From positions 16,810,501-16,874,500 of the forward strand of contig NC_081835.1 of the NCBI RefSeq assembly GCF_030867095.1: DNA of 64,000 nt. Direction: 5' to 3'. The notes under the pieces are model-generated. The model ran no database searches, was not told the DNA's origin, and saw nothing but the letters and a program-made list of their open reading frames with translations. The position numbers were made by a program, and so were the translations under genes. The stretch comes from Alligator mississippiensis. Its lineage: Eukaryota; Chordata; Crocodylia; Alligatoridae. Below, one piece after another: positions 1 through 12,100 of the stretch (position 1 is the stretch's first letter; each line of letters opens with the position of its first letter).

Positions 1-907
1 CATAGTAACTTCCTTTTGGTTAAATTTGACACTGACTTGAAGTATCTAGAGAATAATATGGCTTGAAAAACATTTTTCATTGCGTGTTGGATTCAACAAG
101 GCCTCAAGAACCAAGGGACAGTAACTCTACATCAAGGATAGCTGCACAAACCTCCTGAGCACAAGAGATTATTATTATTGAAAAAATAATAATAATGATT
201 TAAAAATTACCCATGGTACCCATGATAAAAGTGTTGTTTCCCAGAATTGTTCCCATTTGGTATGACTCATGATTGCTTAGATGTAGTGCTTTATCTGAGA
301 GCTTTCCAGCAATATCCCAAACACCCATATCCCTTCAGCAATTTACCCAAGGGACAGGCACACATATATCAGCACTGTTTCCAGACTATTGGCTAGCTCA
401 TCTTGGTGACATTGGAAGAAGCAAAGCACATTGCCCTCGGAGAAAAAACAAGCATTCCTATTTATTTTCAGCTGCACAAGGTAAGGAACTGCATTCACAT
501 GGGATACAGGCTTTCCCATCTAGGCTTCTGTTTTGGACCCCTGTTGCCAGTGCCTGAAAGCCACTCTTATTTAATACTTCTATTGCAACTAGAGCTGTTA
601 GGGTGACTGTATTTATATCTTGGGGAGGAACCGTAACAAGAGCAACCAGCAGCTAAGAAAATTGGTCTGATTGTGGTAGAAGCTGTATAAAGACAAAGGA
701 AATGGCAGTCACTATCCCAGACAGCTTGCTATCCAATGCCTGGATAGAAAACTGTGGACTGATTCAAGAGCATCAATCAAAGACCAAGGGGACAAGCATC
801 CATGTTTCACAAGCTAGTTACTGGAATTAAGCATTTGGCTTAGGAGATGTACCAAGGATAGGATCGGTATGAAAATTTAATCACTTTCTTCTGTGTAGAG
901 AGGAATC
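1..907. other. Unique-looking DNA, no feature identified
   Basis: A+T-rich sequence with short A+T runs around 170-210. Two overlapping short reading frames near 273-606 have no recognisable domain and no splice context, and I treat them as chance. Nothing else supported. Confidence 0.5.
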
Positions 908-915
908 CTATAGGT

Positions 916-1125
916 CAGAGGTTCCCAACCTTTTTCTTATTGTGAACCCCCTTCCAGATTTACCTGCTGCCTGCATACAACTACCAGCATACTTTTTATA
1001 TTTTAAGACTTAAATGCCAATTATTGTTATAATAAAAATTAAATCAGCCATTACACAATTTATGGACCCCTGGGGGTGTCTTGTGTAGCCCCAGGGGTAC
1101 ATGTAACATAATTTGGGAACCCCTG
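916..1125. mobile_element. hAT-type MITE with 8-bp target duplication
   Basis: The left end reads CAGAGGTTCCCAACC and the right end, read on the other strand, reads CAGGGGTTCCCAAA, giving imperfect terminal inverted repeats of about 14 bp. It is flanked by CTATAGGT (908-915) and CACTAGGT (1126-1133), which match at 6 of 8 positions, as expected for an old hAT target duplication. The 210-bp interior is A+T-rich with a GACCCCTGGGG motif near the right end and no coding capacity. The superfamily follows from the CAG..CTG ends and 8-bp duplication. Confidence 0.8.
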
Positions 1126-1133
1126 CACTAGGT

Positions 1134-1623
1134 CCTAGTTGAAGTGGGGTTTGGAGAGTCTCCAGCTGTCCTGGTACCCATGATGAACTTGTTCTATGGC
1201 TAAATACAGACATTACTTCGCTTATAATGGGACTGTATTCATACCAGATCCCTGCATGATGGTGATCTGAAATAAGAAGAAATTAAGCTGGAGCTAGCTT
1301 CATGGTCAGACTGCTTTATGTTTTGTTAAATGACTACATAGTATGAATTCTCTTGTAGCCTATCTTTAATTCTGGTAATAAATATCCATTTTGGTCACTC
1401 AATTAACCTGCAAAGTTTTAAACAGCAAACCATGTTAAGCAACATAGGTACACTATGTGCACTCAAGGAAATAGAAACAGGTGGTGATGGGGGCAAGGAA
1501 CTGGAGCCCAGTCCTGCAAATCTTAGTTACACAATTATTATTCAAATAACCCTGATCCATACAAAAAGCCCGTTTGAAATCACAGTGTCAAATTCATAGG
1601 TGCTTAATCAATTCTAAGTCCTT
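1134..1623. other. Unique-looking DNA
   Basis: No gene or clear element. The stretch around 1505-1600 (beginning CCCAGTCCTGCAAATC) vaguely resembles an old palindromic amniote repeat, but the match is too weak to call. Confidence 0.4.
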
Positions 1624-1884
1624 GGGACTTGTTTATACAGTGAAGTTAATTTGAATTAAAATGCAGTGTGAATTTTAATAATTTAAAACAGCTGCTCATG
1701 ATTAATTCCCTCTGTAAATAGTTTTGTGCTGAAATAAAGTACTTTATTTGGACTGAGTTTAATCCATTTTCTAAACAAATTAAACTAATTCAGAATAAGG
1801 ACCCGCTTTCTGGAATACAAATGTGCACACAAGGGGTTAATCAGGAATATCTAGTCAGGAATTACTCCTCATGTAGACAAGCTC
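1624..1884. mobile_element. MITE with GGRCTTGTYTAYA-like terminal inverted repeats
   Basis: The left end GGGACTTGTTTATACAG and the reverse complement of the right end GAGCTTGTCTACATGAG share the core CTTGT-TA-A, followed by similar TTAATT/GTAATT subterminal segments. The interior is very A+T-rich with several short inverted runs (TTTAATT, AATTAAA). No clear target duplication was found, so the superfamily is not assigned. The ends resemble those of the elements at 9146, 43476 and 56975. Confidence 0.5.
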
Positions 1885-2684
1885 TTATTATCCAGACAAG
1901 CCTCACAAAGAATTGCATATTCATCGGATCAGATTCAGACCATGGTTACACCATTGAAAATCCAGGGAAATGCCACAGCCTCCAGTGAAAGTTACTGTCA
2001 ACCTAAATCAGCACAACTGAGATGAGAGTTTGGCCCACGGAGCTCAGGACAAGTTTGTGTGAGCAAGAACTGATGAACGAAAAATAGGGTACTCAGCATT
2101 TGGCTCAGTGGGGATTACTCAGGTAAAATTAACAGGATTTCCTCTTTTGTTTTCATGCAACCAGTGGAATCATTTGTAGCTTTAAAAGAATAATAAGGGG
2201 GGGGGGGCATTTTATGTTAAATTAGCCTTGAGTAACTTATATTTTTTTTAACCAAAATTTGTGTTTATCCAATTACCCTGGGCAGTGAACTGGTTCATGA
2301 TCTTTCTCCAGTGATGATGCAAGCTGTTTGCTTTAGTCCAAAGGAAATCCAAACAGCATGCAGCTCAAGAACCTAAAAGCACAGAGATAGCTTTGCACAT
2401 TCTGGCTGGAAAAGCAAACAGAAGAAACTTTAGAGCCTACACAAGAGCAGCCAAACTGTTCAGTGAGGTCCCAGAGCTAAGACACCTGCTTGTACTATGA
2501 ATTACCCGTGAGCTCCTACAGCACTGTAGAACCTAAACATGCACGAGAGTCACTGAGGTCCCTACTGTGCTTCCAAATTCTTGTTCAAAAGTGCAGCAAG
2601 TGTGAGGTTGTGTGACAAGTGTGACAAGGATGAGGTTTGCCCAGGCGTCGTGTGCAGCCCTGTGCTTCTATAAATCACAGGTAT
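1885..2684. other. Unique-looking DNA with an 11-base G run
   Basis: An 11-G homopolymer lies at 2197-2207. Otherwise no gene or repeat is recognised. Confidence 0.4.
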
Positions 2685-2692
2685 CTCCAGCT

Positions 2693-2860
2693 CAGTGGCT
2701 TTCAACCTTTTTCATTTGTGGACCCCTAAACAATTTCGAATGGAGGTGCAAACCCCTTTGAATTGTAATTGTGGGTAATCGCATACTTTTGATTGATCAT
2801 GGTCATCTTTCACAGACCCCTCAGACAGTCTGCAGACCCCCAGGGGTCTGAAAACCACTG
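2693..2860. mobile_element. hAT-type MITE with 8-bp target duplication
   Basis: The left end reads CAGTGGCTTTCAACC and the right end on the opposite strand reads CAGTGGTTTTCAGACC, so the terminal inverted repeats match over about 12 of 14 bases. Flanks CTCCAGCT (2685-2692) and CTCTAGCT (2861-2868) match 7 of 8. At 168 bp it is a typical deletion-derived hAT with no coding content. GACCCCT occurs near both ends, as in the 916-1125 element, suggesting related families. Confidence 0.88.
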
Positions 2861-2868
2861 CTCTAGCT

Positions 2869-5800
2869 CTGAGTTGTAGCAATCTCCAAACAGAATGCAG
2901 CAACTCCTTAACAAACAATACACAGCAACACAATAAAACAGTCCAGGACAGATGGTAAAGGATACTCTGATGTGTAACATATAAATAGTCCAGCTAGTCC
3001 TCTTGCATGATATTATTTGAAATAAGATAGCAGAAAACCAGCAACAACTCATCCAGTGAAACACCAAAGAATCTTCTCTCCCAGTACAACCCAAGAGGCA
3101 GAATTTTTACCTACCACACCTCCATTGCCCAATTGCCCATAAGCAGTCATTGTTATTAGGGCCCTAACCCACAAGTGCAAAATTCAGACATTATCAAGGA
3201 CCTCTTGCAAGCTACACTTTCCCACCAAGGGTCACCACTAGTGAGACCTGCTGTGAATGGATGGGAACCCTTTGCAAGCAGGAAACTGAACTACTCATGC
3301 AGGCATATGTGAATCAATAAGGTGATTTAATAAAGACAGATGGTGGACCACTGGGAATGTCCTGGTGGAATATATGCTATTCACCCCTGCCCTAACCTCA
3401 TCATCCTCCTGGTTAGAAAACATGAGCCTGACATTATGCCCACACTATGCTCAATGGGACTAAAAAAATCATATACACCTTGGTGAATGACTAGGCAGTA
3501 TACAAACAGAACCCAAATCAACAAATTTGGATCCTGGGGAGTGACGGGTAGACCTTACAAAGTTTGGAGATTCATTTAGGAGAACAATTGAAATTCTCAA
3601 TGGGGATAAAATACCCTAGGCTTGATACAGAGTCCTCGAGGGCAATGGGCTTGGTATATAACAACATAACAATTGTTAATTATGCTATATTAATTTGAAA
3701 TATATAGATGAGACTATTGTTCTTTTATTCAGTAGGTAGGCAAGTCATTTCCAAATCATTTTAGGCTTTTTGGATGAAAGCCACTATGAACTTGTCAGTC
3801 ACTTTTATTTACTCTTGGCCAAACACAAGAACATTATGGGGGGAGGGTTTCTTCCTCACAGTGTGAGATGATGATGCCAGGCTATAAATACACCAAGGTA
3901 TTTTTACTTTAGTTACTGCAAAGGCAGGATGGTCACTGGGATGTAGTGATGTTGCCGGGCTTGTTTCCTAATTATAACAAGTCACTTTTGAATTATAGGT
4001 ATACTGAGGCCCAAATCCTGCCTCAAGCCTGAGGAATTGATCTGGGTGCTGGGGGATGCCAGGGATGCAAGAAGGAGGAAGAATTCTCCCTGGCAACTTA
4101 GGACTCACAGTGGAGCCACCCTTCAGCTACTATATCAGCTGGTTAGAGCAGCTTCTCTGGCTCACGTCCTTGTCCCTTCATCGGGAGGAAGGGCTGGGAA
4201 TACTCATTGCAATGGATTCTCTGTCTGCATGAGGTGCTTCTGAAGAGTTATTCTCTGTGGTGTGTAAGGGGGCATCCTCCCTGCAGGCTCTCAGTTTACT
4301 GACTCCTGCCCGCTCTGGCTCCACTGAGCCTGTGGTTTGCTGCACGGGTGGAGATGGGGACGGGATTTGCCCATGAGAGCTAATGTGCTGGACCAATTCT
4401 GATACCTAAAAATAAATAGCACCTGTTGTAATAAATGATTAGATGAAGTGCAGACCTAAATGCCTTGTCTGGCCAGAGAATTATGAAGGTTTTCTTGCTC
4501 GCATCATCTCACTGTACATTCTCTGCATGTCAGTACAGGCAACGTCCCGAACAAACTGCTAAGAGCTTTCCCTGGGAAAGCCGTGACATTGGCCTCAGTG
4601 CTGGCTGCTGATCAGAACCTAGATTTCAACCGGATGTACCAGAGGACTTACTGGAGCAGGTCTTCACCTACAAATCCACAGGAAAGTGGAATTAAATGAT
4701 TGTAAATGACAGGTAGGCAGAATCATGCCCATCTCTGTTTAATCTTCCTTGTAAGATAATGCAGCCAAGACAAGGGCAGGGAACAGCTTATATTGCTCAT
4801 CACTGAAGCAACTCCGTGAGGCAGGCCCTTTTACAGCACCGAGGACAGGATGGATGTCAAACAACAATAGAAACCAATCATTTGGAATTTGATACGGTTA
4901 AGTGTAAGTACATTTGCATACACCCAGAGGCCTTGACCTTTGTCCTTGGCCCCCACAAGGATGCTTCTGCAGTTTTATATACACCGTCACACTTTGGCAC
5001 TCACAAGCACAGGTAGAAGTTTCCAACATCTGCATGTGTCAGCTGCACTGGTCCCAGGGAAACTCTTTATGCCCCTGGGGAGGTCCCACTGCAAATTGCA
5101 TAGAAAATTATTCTGTCAGACACTGCAGATTTCACTCCCTTCATGGAGGTCATTCATGAAGACCATGTCTTCAGTTTTGGTTTGAATGCACCACTCCCTA
5201 GAACTGTAGACTGAAAAGGTTCCCTCTATCATCCAGATCATTTCCTTATTTAGCTCTAGGTTGCAGCCTAGACTATCTCCATGACTGAAATATGGTAAAA
5301 TAACTATTTGACAAGGCCCATCTAGCCAATCTCGTGTAAAAGAACTGGGACAGAGTCTTTGCTGTATTCCTCAGTGTCACACTGATTTTATGGCTAGGAA
5401 ATGAGGTTATCAATGCTCAGCTTAGTTGTTCTTTTGCTCAGCTTCATTCTCTGACTTCCAGGTTTCTTTCTCCCAACAATTATTGCTTTCCTTAATGGCA
5501 ATGCCCTTCAAATACGTGTAGCTTGTTTTCAAATGTCTTCTTAATCATCTTTAAGAACTAGGCTGTATATCTTTAGCTCTATTAACCTTACTTTATTTAG
5601 CTGCTACTTTACAAGGCTAGACACCCCATCAAATCACCCTGTACTTCTTTCCCACAGTGTCGGGACAGAATTACCATCCACTTTAAAAGACAATGCAACA
5701 AAGTCATCCTGGCGGTCTCTCCCTGAACTCAAAGTGGCACTACAAAACAGGTTGGCCTATTGTGGCAAAGTGGCCTGTACTGTACTCAGCTTTGAAACAG

Positions 5801-6462
5801 AACAATGGAAGGACAATTTCAGATTCATTTTTTAGAGAATAAATATAGTAATTTAATTGACTTCACCACGCAACTCTTATTTTCTCTTCAGCAAAGAGTC
5901 TGAACTGTTCATCCTCAACAATCAGAACTTCTTCTTTCTGATGCCCAGAACGATTTATCTGAATCAACATTTCTGGAATGCAAAGTTCTCTTTTTTCTCT
6001 GCTCTGCTTTCATTCCCCAAGATACATTTCTTTGGATATTTTCTGTTTCTACTGTACTTTTGAGACTGCTGTTTTATTCTTAATCCTAAAATAAATAACA
6101 GCTTGATAATATCACCCTCTCCTAAGCAAAATCTGCAGCATATTGCACTTCAGCAGAGCACTAGTAGTGTTAACAATGAGAGCCCTGGTTCAGATGGATT
6201 AGCACTAATGATTTTAAACACCATGTCATTTAACTATAGAAGATGAAAAATTTCTGCTTTGATAAACATTTTTAGTAAAAAAAAAAAGAAAAAAAAAGTT
6301 TGATCAATTTTCCAATTTAAAAGTATTCTACATTTCTGCTTCCTTCTGCCAAGGAAGCACTTTCCTCTGGTGTGATTTTTTTTACCACAACAGAATGAGA
6401 TGAATTTATTAATAACCCCAAAATATTTAATTTAAAAAAATCTAATTAAACTTGGAAAAAGC
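2869..6462. other. 3.6 kb of unique-looking DNA
   Basis: I found no supported gene. Overlapping short frames at 4816-5185 and 5857-6063 look like chance. An interrupted A-run lies near 6275-6298. A segment near 4815-4850 faintly resembles a MIR tail on the minus strand but is too degraded to call. Confidence 0.4.
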
Positions 6463-6550
6463 AGGTTCTTTTGGTGCTCTCTTTTACTGGACCAACCGTA
6501 TACTTGGGGAAAAGCTACTGGGGGAGAAGGGAAGTGCCTTTCTTCAGGGC
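6463..6550. repeat. Possible old dispersed repeat fragment
   Basis: The segment contains TCTTTTACTGGACCAAC followed about 50 bases later by GTGCCTTTCTTCAGG. This pairing is familiar from widely dispersed sauropsid repeats. The assignment is from memory of the motif only, with no boundary or target duplication visible. Confidence 0.3.
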
Positions 6551-7207
6551 ACCTGAAAAATACTTTGTGTTCAAAAGCTACTAATCAATTAATCAACTGT
6601 AATAATTAAACTTGAACACTTCTAATGAATTGGGAGGGAGATGTCTTTAAAAACATCTTCCAAAATAGATTATTTTTTTTGTCTAGTCCTAATATCTAAT
6701 CCAGCTCAGAACAGAGCTGATCAAAATACTACATAGTATAAAGGCAAGATCCAGCCTTCATTAAAGCTCTCAAATTTGCTAGGACTGGTAGATCTCAACT
6801 GCAGTTAGCAATATTGGGAAACACTTAGAAAATGCCTCTAGTGTTGACCAAGACGAGTGGGTGAGGTTCTTGGGCCAGTGGTATACGGCTGCTCATACAA
6901 GATGAACATAATGGTCCATTCTAACCTTACACTTGATGAATCTATGACAACCACTTCGATTCGGTGGGTGCAAATGTCACTCTCCCTCTTTGTCCTCTCG
7001 TGTTTGCCTTGCTCTTTGTTGCCACAAACCTTTGCTGCAGCCAAGGAAAGTCAATGTTTCTTTCTATATCTATTGGGGCCAACAGTTTTGCATACTTAGG
7101 AAACAGGCAAGTGCAGGGATCTTTTCTGGGGCAAGTCGCTCACAAATTTTATTAGCTTTTTCTCTGAAATACTGACTTTCTGGTTTGTACTTTTAGTTTA
7201 GTCTTTT

Positions 7208-7465
7208 GGCTGTCTCTATACATGCTTGATGGATGCTCCAGCATCGCTTCACTGTCACGTGTATTAAGCCCCTGCATGTCTTAAAATGGCATGGAATGCT
7301 GTATCTAAACCTTGTTGAATGTGTTGAATGAGCTTTAGATAAAGCATCCTGCAGCCATTTAAAAATGTGCAGGAGTTTAATACATTTTAATTAGAGTAGC
7401 TGTCCTGGCATCACTCTAATTAAAATGCCCCCCTCCTCCACCTCTGAGCATATGTATAGGCAGCC
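7208..7465. mobile_element. Double-hairpin MITE, copy 1
   Basis: Terminal inverted repeats are GGCTGTCTCTATACATGCT on the left and, reversed, GGCTGCCTATACATATGCT on the right. Two internal palindromes follow one another. Hairpin A pairs AAATGGCATGGAATGCTG.. (from about 7283) with TTTAGATAAAGC..GCCATTT (to about 7364). Hairpin B pairs 7383-7397 (CATTTTAATTAGAGT) perfectly with 7413-7427. The same two hairpins in the opposite order and orientation, with matching flanking sequence, occur at 23931-24230, so this is a full-length copy of one family. No target duplication was resolved. Confidence 0.7.
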
Positions 7466-7954
7466 TTTAGTTTTAGATCAAAGGCCACACCCAGGTGTGA
7501 CCTAGACTTGACTAGTCCTCTCAGCCAATGGTATTTTATACTATTCCTATAAAGAATTTAAGTCATCAGCTGTTAATACTTCTGCAGCCTCACTGCTGCC
7601 TTCCTGGTGTTAGAAAAGGATTTAGAGGACCCAGTTAATACCTTCAGCTCTATCCAATTTAAGGAGAGGATTTGAAGCCCAATTATATTGCCCATTGGCT
7701 GCTTCTGATTGTGCTGGGTAATGTAAAACGGTGTAAGGACCTTCCACTGGGTCAGTCCAAAGTAAACAAAGGCACGTCACACACTGAAACAAAAGCTCTT
7801 ACTTGCCATTTGAAATGCCTGTGTATGTGTAACAACTTCTTCCCTGATGGTGCAGCTTCTTCTATCTGATCCGAGTTCAAAGTCAGATTAAGAACACTCT
7901 GCGGTGACTTTCAACTCAGGATCTCAAACTATGTCATGAGGTTTATCAATTTTC
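7466..7954. other. Unique-looking DNA
   Basis: No gene, RNA or repeat recognised. Confidence 0.4.
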
Positions 7955-8090
7955 ACAATGCCCCTCTAGTGCATGTAGTATTACCCCTATTTTACTCATT
8001 GGAAGTCACTGTCCCAAAGTTCCCCATTGTGTATCAGTGGTAGAGTCTTAAAGGAGAATCAAGGAATATAGATGTCTGGACTAAACACCT
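7955..8090 (-). repeat. Old MIR-type SINE fragment
   Basis: The order of motifs matches the antisense of the MIR core: CCCCTATTTTACTCATTGG (degenerate of the usual CCCATTTTACAGATGAGG), then AAGTCACTGTCCCAAAG, then a GTGGTAGAGTC segment. Strongly diverged and truncated at both ends. MIR assignment is from family knowledge; a library search would settle it. Confidence 0.5.
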
Positions 8091-8514
8091 CAGAACTAAA
8101 CACAGATGTTTAACTCCAAGTCCCCTGAAAGAACCGCTACACCAATTTCTCCCTTATGATTTTGTGCTTCTGATACTGCAGCCTGTTACTATGGGAACTG
8201 CAGTTCAGCTTTTTGGGTATCAGTTTAAATCCTGAACAAATCCACTGCAGTTTATAAGGTTACTCCCGATCTCTATGGCTCCAACCAAAAGCAGAACGTG
8301 GCCCTCTGAATATTGCATGAGATTAAGATGGTCTTCAAGGGACAAAAAAACCCAGAACTTAATAGAAAGTATCTCTGATAATTAGCAGAAAGGACAAAGG
8401 AAGTTTTGAGGAAGGCACGAACGGTGAATTGTACTATTTCACTTTATTGGGAGTGGATGCAGAGTCCTGCAGTCCACTTCTATTCATTATAAATAGAGTA
8501 CATTCAGGACCCAA

Positions 8515-8735
8515 CCAAGAACAGCACTTCATGGTGCCAAACACTATACAAACACTTGATGAGACATAGTCCCTGCCCTGCTCTAATTAGACATGGGATG
8601 GGATAACAGGAATTTATTGCCTTTGTGTGGGGAATTGAGGCGGGGAGAGATTAAATGATTTGCCCATATTTGGGCCAAGAGGACATCTGCAGCAGAATGT
8701 GGTTCCAGTCCAGCCCATTAATCATCAGATCATCC
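8515..8735 (-). repeat. MIR-related SINE with linked upstream tail
   Basis: Bases around 8630-8720 match the antisense MIR core: GGGAATTGAGGCGGGGAGAG, TTAAATGATTTGCCCA, then a diverged CAGCAGAATGTGGTTCCAG. It is preceded by a segment with ACTATACAAACAC and AGTCCCTGCCC, the familiar neighbour of these SINEs in sauropsid genomes. Diverged, no coding role. Confidence 0.55.
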
Positions 8736-9145
8736 TTTCTCCCCTGTTGGTGTCAGTGAACAGTAATCCCTTGGCGCCAGTGAAATGAAACAGGTGTTAA
8801 ACCAGTGAAAGCCAAACAGAATTGGCCGTAGAGACCAGGAATGGAAAGAGGAAAAGGCCAGTTCAGTGATCTGCTATAGCCCTGTGCCAGCACATGACTA
8901 TCCCCTCTAGCACATTTACCCACTCTAATATGATATGGACATCTCCTGTGATATGTGATAGCAAAATATCCTCTTTCTAATGGGAAGCAGACATATTCTG
9001 GATAACCAGGTACTATTTTAAACAATGAGCAGAGATGCAGGAATTTCTTCTCATTACATTTACAATATCTCCATGCTAAGATATCTAGGGCCATGTTATT
9101 GGGCTTCACAGTCAACAAGCAATGCAATCCTCAGTTAATTTACCT

Positions 9146-9378
9146 GGGTGTATCTACATGAGATGCTAACTGCGCAGTAGCACATCACAGCACAAACAGT
9201 GCTAATATGCTGCTGCGCAGTATTATTAGGTTACTGCACAGTAGTGTCACTAAAAAGGCATTTGCTAGTGCTACTGCACAGTAACTCTGGTTATTGCACA
9301 TTTATGTAGTACTTGGTTATACAAGTACTACATAAATGTGCAGTCACCATTGTGCATTAATGAACATGTAGACATGCC
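9146..9378. mobile_element. Palindrome-rich MITE with a 21-bp perfect hairpin
   Basis: The left end GGGTGTATCTACATGAG pairs with the reverse complement of the right end GGCATGTCTACATG. The interior carries repeated ACTGCGCAGTA / ACTGCACAGTA palindromes, and the segment 9295-9315 is exactly complementary to 9322-9342 around a 6-base loop. A related element with the same GCACAGTAGC motifs lies at 43476-43716. No open reading frame and no convincing target duplication. Confidence 0.7.
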
Positions 9379-11597
9379 GGCTACTTATGAATTTGCACCC
9401 AGATGACCATGCAGTTTAGTTTGCCTCTGAGTCTTGTTAATATTCATCATGCTGGATCAAGATTTACTAGGAGGAATCACTTGAAGCAAACTGGGTACAG
9501 CTTTCCAGTGGGTGAGTCTCTTAAATATTTGAGCAAGAGACTAGATGCTGGCGAGCCACAAGGTCTGGCACCATCTGCTGTTCCTTACAGCAAATGTTCC
9601 TGAAAAGCTTTCAGATGGATTTGCATGCTTACATTGTAATAGATGTTTCTTGGCCTTGTGAAAGTACAGCTCATAAAGAAGTGACTCCAGACATTTACAG
9701 TTATATTTGGAAATTCATTTTGGAAGAGTTGGGCCATTATTCCATAAAGGAAAACTTGCTGGTTGCACCTTATCTCATATCTTAGAAGAACGGTGGGATT
9801 TCTGTCATTCTGAGTCTGATTTCAGCAAAGTATTCTGCCTTTAAAGGAACACACGGTTATGCATCTAATTTTGCATGAACAACTGTGCACTAAGGGTTGG
9901 TAAATGATGACACCAGTCTGTCTTCAACAGAGATTTGAAATGAGACAGAGAGTGAATAGGACAGAGATCTAGGAAAATGGATGGAAATAGTGTTGAAGTT
10001 TCTTGACTCAACTATTGTATAAAGCTGTGAAAACCTGAAAGAAGGTTCATATTTTATGAGTGGAGGGAGAAGCAAAGAGAGGAAGATAGTCACAAGCTGT
10101 GAAGTCATCTGGAGCAAGTCTATGGGATGTTCTAAAATGGCATTGCACTGAACAAAAAGCTGAGATCAACTATATATCATGTTCATTTTGACATGGTACC
10201 AAGACTCAGAATTGAAAAGATGGAGCCAAGACAGACTCAAACAACCAAACATAAACCCAGCCTTGAAGGTACAAGTCAGTGGGACACCCAGAAGCCTGCC
10301 AACAAGTTCTCAAATGCTTGTCTTGCTCTCATTGATAAAAACATAGCAGAGGTGATCAAAGATTTCCCAACTGAACAGCTTTCCACCAAAAAGTTCTGAC
10401 TCAAGTAAATCATTTTGCAGGGGAGGTATTGATTTTGTCAGAATGCAAATCAAATGGACATATTTTGACCTATGGTATAATATAAAAGACAAAATCAAAC
10501 AGTTCAACCCTATAGAAAGGTTTTGATATTTTGGAATATTTCATTTTGTGAAAAGTTGTGAGATATGGACATTTGCTTCTACATTTTGGAGAAAAACATG
10601 TTTCAGAATTTCCTATGGGACATAAATTCCATTTTTCCCCTGGTGAAATTTGGACCTAGGCTAAAAGTTTCAAAAGGCCTGGGCTCACCCTGCACTGGAA
10701 CCTGAGTTGCAAAACCTCTTTGTAAACTTAGTGTCCTTTGTGCTTAAGCCAAACTCTGCTTTCAGTAATAAGAGTTACTCCTTTGGAATAGAAGGCAGGG
10801 TAGAGGTGTACCTTATTACCCTGGAGTAATCCCATGGAGGTTAAGGCTTATAGTAACTAATAAGAATCTGGTTATTGGTTTAAGAAATGTAGTTGTTTCT
10901 ATAATGTTTAGGATAATCAGCATATTTACAAAATATTTAGGAGGGGGAAAATCTATTTAAATTCAAGATTTTAGCAAATGAATAAACTCAGAGATGAGCT
11001 GATTTCCTTAGAAAATATTTTAATAAAATATTGCATGGGAAAGGGTGCTGTTTCAATGACAAAAAGACTATTTCTGAGTTGGAGGGAAATTCAGAATGTG
11101 AGTACTCCCATGTTTTCAATTAAAAATTATTCCAAATTTCTTGGAAAAGTTCAGCATGTGGGCACATATTCCCATAGGAGAAATATTCAATATGCTATTT
11201 CCACCAGTTTCTTGCAGAACTAACTCTATCTCACACAATATGAATATAGATATGGATATCAGCAAAGGTACTGATTACTGAATAACACTTTACGAGCACC
11301 TGGATAGTATATAAAAGAGTCAGAAGTGGTAGAGATAAGGATAAAAGTTGAGCTCTGGGCCATAGGAACAAGACAGGCTGTTGGACTGATTTATCATAGC
11401 AATTCTAAGATCGACGGTGAAGATTGGGTCTTTCCCCTATTACTATTATTAGCATTTCTTCTAAGTAAACAAGAAGCATCGTGTTATAAGAGGAGGACAC
11501 TGCAATTCCAGAAGCACATGGGACCTCTTAACTAAGTCTGAACATGAAGTGTGTTAGCTCATCATTTCAGACTAAAAGTTAGAAATTAAAATGTTAA
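9379..11597. other. 2.2 kb of unique-looking, A+T-rich DNA
   Basis: Short frames (for example 9403-9603, 10193-10399, 10978-11223) show no recognisable domain or conserved motif and are treated as chance. No repeat recognised. Confidence 0.4.
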
Positions 11598-12100
11598 TCT
11601 GTGGACCTCTTGGAATATATTAAAGCAGTGCGGGTCAAGCTTTTTGGAAGGTATGCTACAAGTTACCCTCACCCCCTCCCCAAGTGCCACTCTGATCCTT
11701 TCCTTTGCTTGATCTGTGGCTCTGGTTTCTGCTTCCTGCCCAATCTGCTGTTCTACTTTCCTCTTCCTGCCCCATCCGCACCTGTGCTGCGTGTCCCTTC
11801 CCAGTCTGCTGTGTACCACACAGAGAGGCTGCCCATGCGCACGTTGACTGCCCCTGTATTAAACCATTTCTTCCCTGTTGCTGCAGTGGCAAGGCATTGG
11901 CAATGCCCTCATCTCCCCTATGTCATGTTATAAGCCTGGTGTTGGTTGTGTTTGAAGTATTATTCTTTGTAGCTGTGTATGAGGTTTCAAGTGGCAATTA
12001 TGGGGATGCCTTGGGTTAACAACTGCCTGTAAATGCAGAGGACTAGTCTTCATGGGTTAGGAAGCCTCTTTAATCCTGTGTTCCTAATCCAGAAAATGGA
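11598..12100 (+). repeat. Dispersed repeat, copy 1, split by a hAT insertion
   Basis: Sequence before the hAT at 11626 (GGACCTCTTGGAATATATTAA) and after it (from 11865 to about 12097) aligns in order with 27930-28175. Shared blocks include AGTGGCAAGGCATTGGCAATG, TGTCATGTTATA, CTGTAAATGCAGAGGACT and a tail like AATCCTGTGTTCCT. The AGAGGACTGG..TTAATGG tail resembles CR1-like 3' ends but the family is not identified. Confidence 0.6.
11626..11856. mobile_element. hAT-type MITE inserted in a dispersed repeat
   Basis: Ends read CAGTGCGGGTCAAGC and, from the right on the opposite strand, CAGGGGCAGTCAACG (10 of 15 identical). Flanking duplications are TATTAAAG (11618-11625) and TATTAAAC (11857-11864), 7 of 8. 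The interior is pyrimidine-rich with repeated CTTCCTGCCC and CTGCTGT motifs, which explains the overlapping spurious frames on both strands. The uninterrupted site can be seen in the paralogous repeat at 27930-28175. Confidence 0.85.

Noticed and set aside
8753..9127. 124-codon minus-strand frame as a possible exon or retrogene
   Set aside because: No family resemblance, no clear splice signals, and length is within chance for 64 kb of six-frame sequence.
9146..9378. Regularly spaced CAGTA palindromes as a CRISPR-like array
   Set aside because: Repeats are short, irregular and palindromic within a MITE, and the genome is vertebrate.
11601..11933. Cysteine-rich 104-110 codon frames
   Set aside because: They span the boundary of the hAT at 11626-11856 and reflect its pyrimidine-rich interior.
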